A stretch of 64,000 nucleotides of DNA from Haloterrigena gelatinilytica (lineage in GTDB: Archaea > Halobacteriota > Halobacteria > Halobacteriales > Natrialbaceae): assembly GCF_013342145.1 (NCBI RefSeq), contig NZ_JABUQZ010000001.1, forward strand, positions 1,984,001-2,048,000. The letters are read 5' to 3'. The notes beneath the pieces are model-generated. The model was given only the letters and a program-made list of their open reading frames with translations. It was not told where the DNA came from and did no database searches. Made by a program: the position numbers and the translations under genes. Below are positions 60,137 through 64,000 of this stretch, piece by piece. Each line of letters starts with the position of its first letter. Within the stretch, counting starts at the first letter, position 1.

Positions 60137-61018
60137 ATGCTCGACTCGATCCTCTCGATACTGATCACCGGCGCGATGATCAGCGCCCTCTACGCGCTCA
60201 TCGCAATCGGCTTCACCATGATCTTCGGCGTCGGCGGCGTGTTGAACCTCGCCCACGGCGCCCTGATCATGGCCGGCGCGTACGTGTTCGTGTCCCTCAG
60301 TCGCGACGTGATCTGGGAGTCGGTCGCGTTACCGCGACTCCTCGTCTTCCCGATCGCGGTCGGCGCTATCGGGCTGGCGTCGTACGGGCTGTACGCCGGA
60401 CTGGTCCGTTACATCGAGGACAATCCCGTGATCACGTTCCTCGCGACGGTCGTCGTCGCCACCATGACGACCGAGATCGCGCTCGGCCTCTTCGGCGACC
60501 AGCCGTACGCCTACACGGTCGTCAGCGGCCAGGCCAGCATCGCGGGCACGTCCGTCTCCTACAACGATCTCGCCGGCTTCGTTCTCTCCTGGATCGCCAT
60601 CGGGCTGCTGTGGTACTACATCACCCAGACCGACGGCGGCCGCTCCATCCTCGCCGCGTCGATGAGCGAGCGGGGGGCACAGCTCACCGGCGTCGATCTC
60701 CACTCCGTCCGGACCCGCACGTGGCTGATCGCCGGCGGGCTCGCGGGCCTCGCGGGGATCTTTCTCGGCGGGGACCAGGCCGCCACGCCGCTGATGTGGC
60801 TGAACCCGCTCGCGCTGGCCTTTATCATCGTGGTGATCGGCGGTATCGGCTCGATCAAGGGGTCGATCGTCGCCGCCTACCTGATCGGCTACACCGAGAC
60901 GCTGACCGTCTCGATGCTGGGCCAGAGCTTCCGCGGGATCCTCTCGCTGGTCATCCTACTGGTCGTACTGTTCCTGTTACCGCAGGGGCTGTACGGGAGG
61001 GAATACGTCCATGAGTGA
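60137..61018 (+). CDS. livH: LivH-like ABC permease
   Basis: About 293 residues from ATG 60137, two bases after livK. Eight membrane segments with IAIGFTMIFGVGGVLNLAHGALIM and the EAA-like region ERGAQLTGVDLHSVRTRTWL typical of LivH. It forms the first membrane half of the transporter. Its TGA stop overlaps livM by eight bases. Confidence 0.88.
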   Translation: MLDSILSILITGAMISALYALIAIGFTMIFGVGGVLNLAHGALIMAGAYVFVSLSRDVIWESVALPRLLVFPIAVGAIGLASYGLYAGLVRYIEDNPVITFLATVVVATMTTEIALGLFGDQPYAYTVVSGQASIAGTSVSYNDLAGFVLSWIAIGLLWYYITQTDGGRSILAASMSERGAQLTGVDLHSVRTRTWLIAGGLAGLAGIFLGGDQAATPLMWLNPLALAFIIVVIGGIGSIKGSIVAAYLIGYTETLTVSMLGQSFRGILSLVILLVVLFLLPQGLYGREYVHE

Positions 61019-62129
61019 ACGCGTCAGGCGGATCGGACGGCTGCGCAGTACGGTTCGGCAAACGATCCTGCTCCCGAGCGGGCGGGCCGCCGCCCGCGTC
61101 CTCTCGCCGATCGACCGCGCGCTGCAACCCGGCGCGAACCTCTTCAACCGGTTCCTCGGCTCGTACGTCGGCGAGGTGACGGGGCTCCAGCTGGGGCTGC
61201 TCGTCGCGGCGCTCGTCGCGCTCGCGACCGTTCCGACGTGGGCGCCGCTGTTCGTCGGCAACTACATGCGGACGCTCGCGGTCGCCTGCATCTGGTCGAT
61301 CTTCGCGATGGGCTGGGACATCCAGAGCGGCTACACCGGCTACATCAGCTTCGGCCACTCGGCGCTGTCGGCCGCGGCCGGCTACACGACGGCGCTGTTG
61401 GCCGTCACCCTCAGTCCGGTGCCGAGCTTCTGGGTCACCATCCCGGTCTCGATCCTCGCGGCGCTGGTGCTCGGCCTGCTCATCGGCCTGCCCTCGCTGC
61501 GCCTGTCGGGGCCGTACTTCTCGCTGGTCACGTTCGTCGCCGTGCTCCTGTTCTACCGGCTGACGATCGGGTTCAGCGAGACCCTCGGCGGCGAAAACGG
61601 GTTCCAGGCCGTCGAGGTGTTCACCTGGGACTTCACCGAGCGGTACTACCTCATGCTCGTCCCGATGTTACTCGTCGCGGCCGCGCTCACCGTCGTCGCC
61701 AGATCGAACGTCGGGACCGTGCTCGTCGCGATTCGCGAGAACGAACGCGCCGTGTCGGCGGCCGGGCTCGACCCGACGAAGTTCAAGCTCTGGTCGTTCG
61801 CGCTCAGTTCGATCACGATGGGGATCGGCGGCGTCCTGCTGGCCCACTTCGGCGGGAACGTCGACCCCGCGACCTTCGTCGTCGTCGACCGGAGCATCGA
61901 GATGATCGCGATGGCGGTCATCGGCGGTATGAGCTCCGTCCTCGGCCCGATCGGCGGCGCGTTCCTCTTCGTGCTGTTGCGCGACGAGATCCTGCGGCTG
62001 TGGTTCGGCCACTCGACGCGCTGGGTCATGCTCTGGCTGCTGGTCCTGCTCGTCCTCGTGTTCGCCCGCAACGGGCTCTTCCGCTGGATCTGGCACGCCG
62101 TCGGCGCGGTCGGAGGTGATCGCGAGTGA
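61011..62129 (+). CDS. livM: LivM-like ABC permease
   Basis: The 372-residue protein has a short N-terminal extension (about 60 residues) and then about nine membrane segments; MGWDIQSGYTGYISFGHSALS and the EAA-like RENERAVSAAGLDPTKFKLWSFA loop are LivM signatures. It pairs with LivH. Translation is coupled: ATG 61011 overlaps the livH stop, and its own stop overlaps the livG GTG (62126) as GTGA. Confidence 0.88.
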   Translation: MSERVRRIGRLRSTVRQTILLPSGRAAARVLSPIDRALQPGANLFNRFLGSYVGEVTGLQLGLLVAALVALATVPTWAPLFVGNYMRTLAVACIWSIFAMGWDIQSGYTGYISFGHSALSAAAGYTTALLAVTLSPVPSFWVTIPVSILAALVLGLLIGLPSLRLSGPYFSLVTFVAVLLFYRLTIGFSETLGGENGFQAVEVFTWDFTERYYLMLVPMLLVAAALTVVARSNVGTVLVAIRENERAVSAAGLDPTKFKLWSFALSSITMGIGGVLLAHFGGNVDPATFVVVDRSIEMIAMAVIGGMSSVLGPIGGAFLFVLLRDEILRLWFGHSTRWVMLWLLVLLVLVFARNGLFRWIWHAVGAVGGDRE

Positions 62130-62787
62130 CCCTCCTCGAGGTCGACGGCCTCACGAAGACGTTCGGCGGCCTGGTCGCCGTCGACGACTTCTCGCTGTCC
62201 GTCGAGCGCGGCGAGATCGTCGGCCTGATCGGCCCGAACGGGTCGGGGAAGTCGACGGTGTTCAACTGCATCATGGGCCTCTACGACGTCACCGACGGGA
62301 CGGTCCGGTTCGACGGCGCGGACATCACCGACGACGCGACCCACGAGGTGGTCAATCGGGGGCTCTCGCGGGTCTCCCAGGAGTCGAATCCGATCGACTC
62401 GATGTCGGTCGCGGACAACATCGAGCTGTTCACGCTGCCCAACAGCGTCTTCTCGTTGTACGGCGGCGCGAGCGAGGCGGAGATCCGCGAGTACGCCGCG
62501 CGCATCGATATCGAGGACGAACTCGACCAGATGCCCGGCGAACTGCCCCACGCCGACGTCCGCCAGGCTCTCGACCGAATCATAAACCGCCGAGCTGTCA
62601 GATCGAGGGCTTCCGCGAGGCGGGGATGACGATGGTCGTCGTCGACCACAACATGGGCGGCCTGATGGATCTGGTCGACCGCGTCGTCGTGCTCAACAAC
62701 GGCGACTTCCTCGCGGCGGGCTCCCCCGAAGCGATCGCCGAGAACGAACGCGTCCAGGAAGCGTACCTCGCCGGGGAGGGAATATAA
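62126..62787 (+). pseudogene. livG: LivG-like ATP-binding protein, internally deleted and frame-shifted
   Basis: The N-terminal part (62126-62629) has Walker A GLIGPNGSGKSTVFNCIMGL and continues to GELPHADVR, then reads an odd QALDRIINRRAVRSRASARR tail and stops. The C-terminal part in the next frame (62590-62787) resumes normal LivG sequence QIEGFREAGMTMVVVDHNMG to the end. The segment that should lie between, including the LSGGQ-type signature and Walker B aspartate, is missing, replaced by about 38 bases (62564-62601). The ATG at 62626 overlaps the first stop as ATGA, so the tail might be made separately. As it stands this ATPase cannot work, unless the assembly is wrong. Confidence 0.8.
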
Positions 62788-63506
62788 TGACCGACACGAT
62801 CCTCGAAATCGAAGACCTCAACGTATACTACGGCAAGTCGCACGCACTGAAGGGCGTCTCGCTGTCGATCGACGACGGGGAGATCTACGGCGTGATCGGC
62901 CCCAACGGGGCCGGGAAGACGACCATGCTCAACGCCGTCGCCGGCTTCACCGAGTACGAGGGAACGATCCGGTACGACGGCGCGGACCTCGCTCGAGTGC
63001 CGCCCCAGCAGATCGTCAGGGACGGGCTCATCTACTGCACCGAGGACCGGGATCTGTTCCCGTACTTCTCGGTCCACGAGAACCTGCTGATGGGCGCCCA
63101 GTTCCGCGACGATCGCGACGGGGTTCGGGCCGACCTCGACGTGGTCTACGACCTGTTTCCGCGACTCGACGAGCGACGCGAACAGGAGGCCGAGACGATG
63201 AGCGGCGGCGAGCAACAGATGCTCGCCATCGGCCGCGCGCTCATGAGCGATCCCGACGTCCTGATGCTCGACGAGCCGACGCTCGGGCTCGCGCCGGTCA
63301 TCATCCAGGACATCGGCGACGCGCTCGAGCAACTGAACCGGGAGGAGGGGCTGACGATCTTCCTCGCCGAGCAGAACTCGACGTTCGCGCTGAAACACGC
63401 CGAGCGGCTCTCGCTGATCGAAACCGGCGAGATCGAACTCGCCGGAACGTCCGCGGAGTTCCACGACAACGAGTACGTCCGCGAGGCGTACGTCGGCGTT
63501 CACTGA
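62787..63506 (+). CDS. livF: LivF-like ABC ATP-binding protein
   Basis: The 239-residue protein is complete: Walker A VIGPNGAGKTTMLNAVAGF, signature ETMSGGEQQMLAIGRAL, Walker B DVLMLDEPTLGLAPVII and D-loop/H-switch FLAEQNSTFALKHAERL. This is the LivF-type ATPase partner. Its ATG overlaps the TAA of the livG remnant (TAATG). With livG broken, only one ATPase of the pair is intact. Confidence 0.9.
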   Translation: MTDTILEIEDLNVYYGKSHALKGVSLSIDDGEIYGVIGPNGAGKTTMLNAVAGFTEYEGTIRYDGADLARVPPQQIVRDGLIYCTEDRDLFPYFSVHENLLMGAQFRDDRDGVRADLDVVYDLFPRLDERREQEAETMSGGEQQMLAIGRALMSDPDVLMLDEPTLGLAPVIIQDIGDALEQLNREEGLTIFLAEQNSTFALKHAERLSLIETGEIELAGTSAEFHDNEYVREAYVGVH

Positions 63507-63515
63507 CTTTCGTTC

Positions 63516-64000
63516 TCACAATTCGCGAAGCGTCTCGAGGTCGTCGCCGTCGTGGCCGCAGATCACGGTCGCGTCGCGGCGGCGTTCGATCTCCTGGACG
63601 GTCCGCAGGCTCTCGAGCCAGTGGCGTTTGCTCCAGAGCAGTTGGCCGCCCATCGGCCGCTCGTCGCGGTAGTTCGCTCGCGTGTAGGCCTGATCGCCCG
63701 CGAGGACGACGGTCCCGATGTCATCGAGTTCGAGGACGAGGCCGAGCAGCCCCGGCGTGTGGCCGGGGAGGCGAACGAACTCGAGGTCCGCGAAGTGTTG
63801 TTCGCGGTCGCGGTGGACGATCTCCCAGTTCAGGTCGCGGTCGAAGTCGCCGGCGACGTAGGCCTCGTCGCCCGCGTCGGTCTTGGCGCTGTAGTAGGCG
63901 TACTTCAGTTCGCGCTCGTGGACGTAGATCGGCACGTCGGTTCCCTCGAAGGCGTAGAGCCCGCCCGCGTGGTCGAGGTGGAGGTGCGTCTGGATCACCG
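63516..64000 (-). CDS. Metallo-beta-lactamase fold hydrolase, 5' end outside the window
   Basis: The gene runs off the right edge; its stop is at 63516. QTHLHLDHAGGLYAFEG supplies the HxHxDH metal site and VRLPGHTPGLLGLVLEL, LAGDQAYT and ICGHDGDDLETL the later histidine/aspartate sites, in the order of the N-acyl homoserine lactonase-like family. Substrate unknown. It is convergent with livF. Confidence 0.82.
   Translation of the reverse strand, partial: VIQTHLHLDHAGGLYAFEGTDVPIYVHERELKYAYYSAKTDAGDEAYVAGDFDRDLNWEIVHRDREQHFADLEFVRLPGHTPGLLGLVLELDDIGTVVLAGDQAYTRANYRDERPMGGQLLWSKRHWLESLRTVQEIERRRDATVICGHDGDDLETLREL

Overview
The window is haloarchaeal chromosome. The DNA is very GC-rich with few stop codons on either strand, and the proteins are strongly acidic. 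Archaeal information-processing proteins are present (transcription factor S, CetZ tubulin, archaeal GatB, Dph6). Promoters show AT-rich TATA boxes about 25-30 bases upstream of start codons, as expected for leaderless transcripts. Gene content resembles Natrialbales (Natrinema/Haloterrigena-like), which is an inference. No rRNA gene, CRISPR array, transposase, integrase or complete tRNA was seen.

Layout. 1-9 kb: end of a class IV aminotransferase, a MATE exporter, a saccharopine-dehydrogenase-like reductase, a Rieske protein, two small regulators, a sugar nucleotidyltransferase, an HhH-like protein, a Tat lipoprotein and a DUF892 protein. 8.4-15 kb: FGGY kinase, Dph6-type ligase with a degenerate copy of its own 3' end, DUF373, SppA-like protease, ATP-grasp ligase. 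15-23 kb: coiled-coil protein, CetZ, DUF5791, SDR epimerase, DHH phosphoesterase, GlmM, transcription factor S. 23-29 kb: coiled-coil protein, Smc and ScpA, whose stop and start overlap. 29-41 kb: a second MATE, Spo0M, a methyltransferase, a phosphoribosyltransferase, ThiC, PhzF, a Bat-type regulator, then an SDR plus acyl-CoA synthetase operon. 55-64 kb: GatB, O-methyltransferase, a metallo-hydrolase, a five-gene Liv-type ABC transporter and a second metallo-hydrolase cut by the window end.

The most unusual part is 40.9-54.9 kb, two divergent gene groups around an AT-rich control region (50.63-50.84 kb) carrying a 29-base near-palindrome. The left arm has a four-TM protein, a permease with an internal YHS-like metal site, an MFS-like protein with two frame breaks, an orphan haem-copper oxidase subunit I lacking the HPEVY glutamate, a three-TM protein, a PadR-type regulator, a glutamate-dehydrogenase-like protein without its catalytic lysines, a cytoplasmic beta-propeller and DUF2182. 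The right arm has a zinc-ribbon protein, a DUF389 protein, a large membrane protein and a Tat lipoprotein that is a clear paralogue of the left-arm propeller. Four junctions are GTGA or ATGA overlaps. I propose it as a membrane metal/redox system that I do not recognise as described.

Two other themes recur. A family of short GC-rich palindromic modules (stem-GAA-stem) has entered coding sequence in frame (ScpA, acyl-CoA synthetase) and the duplicated end of the Dph6 gene. Several genes are broken or frame-shifted (FGGY kinase 3' end, MFS-like protein, LivG), which may be real decay or assembly error.
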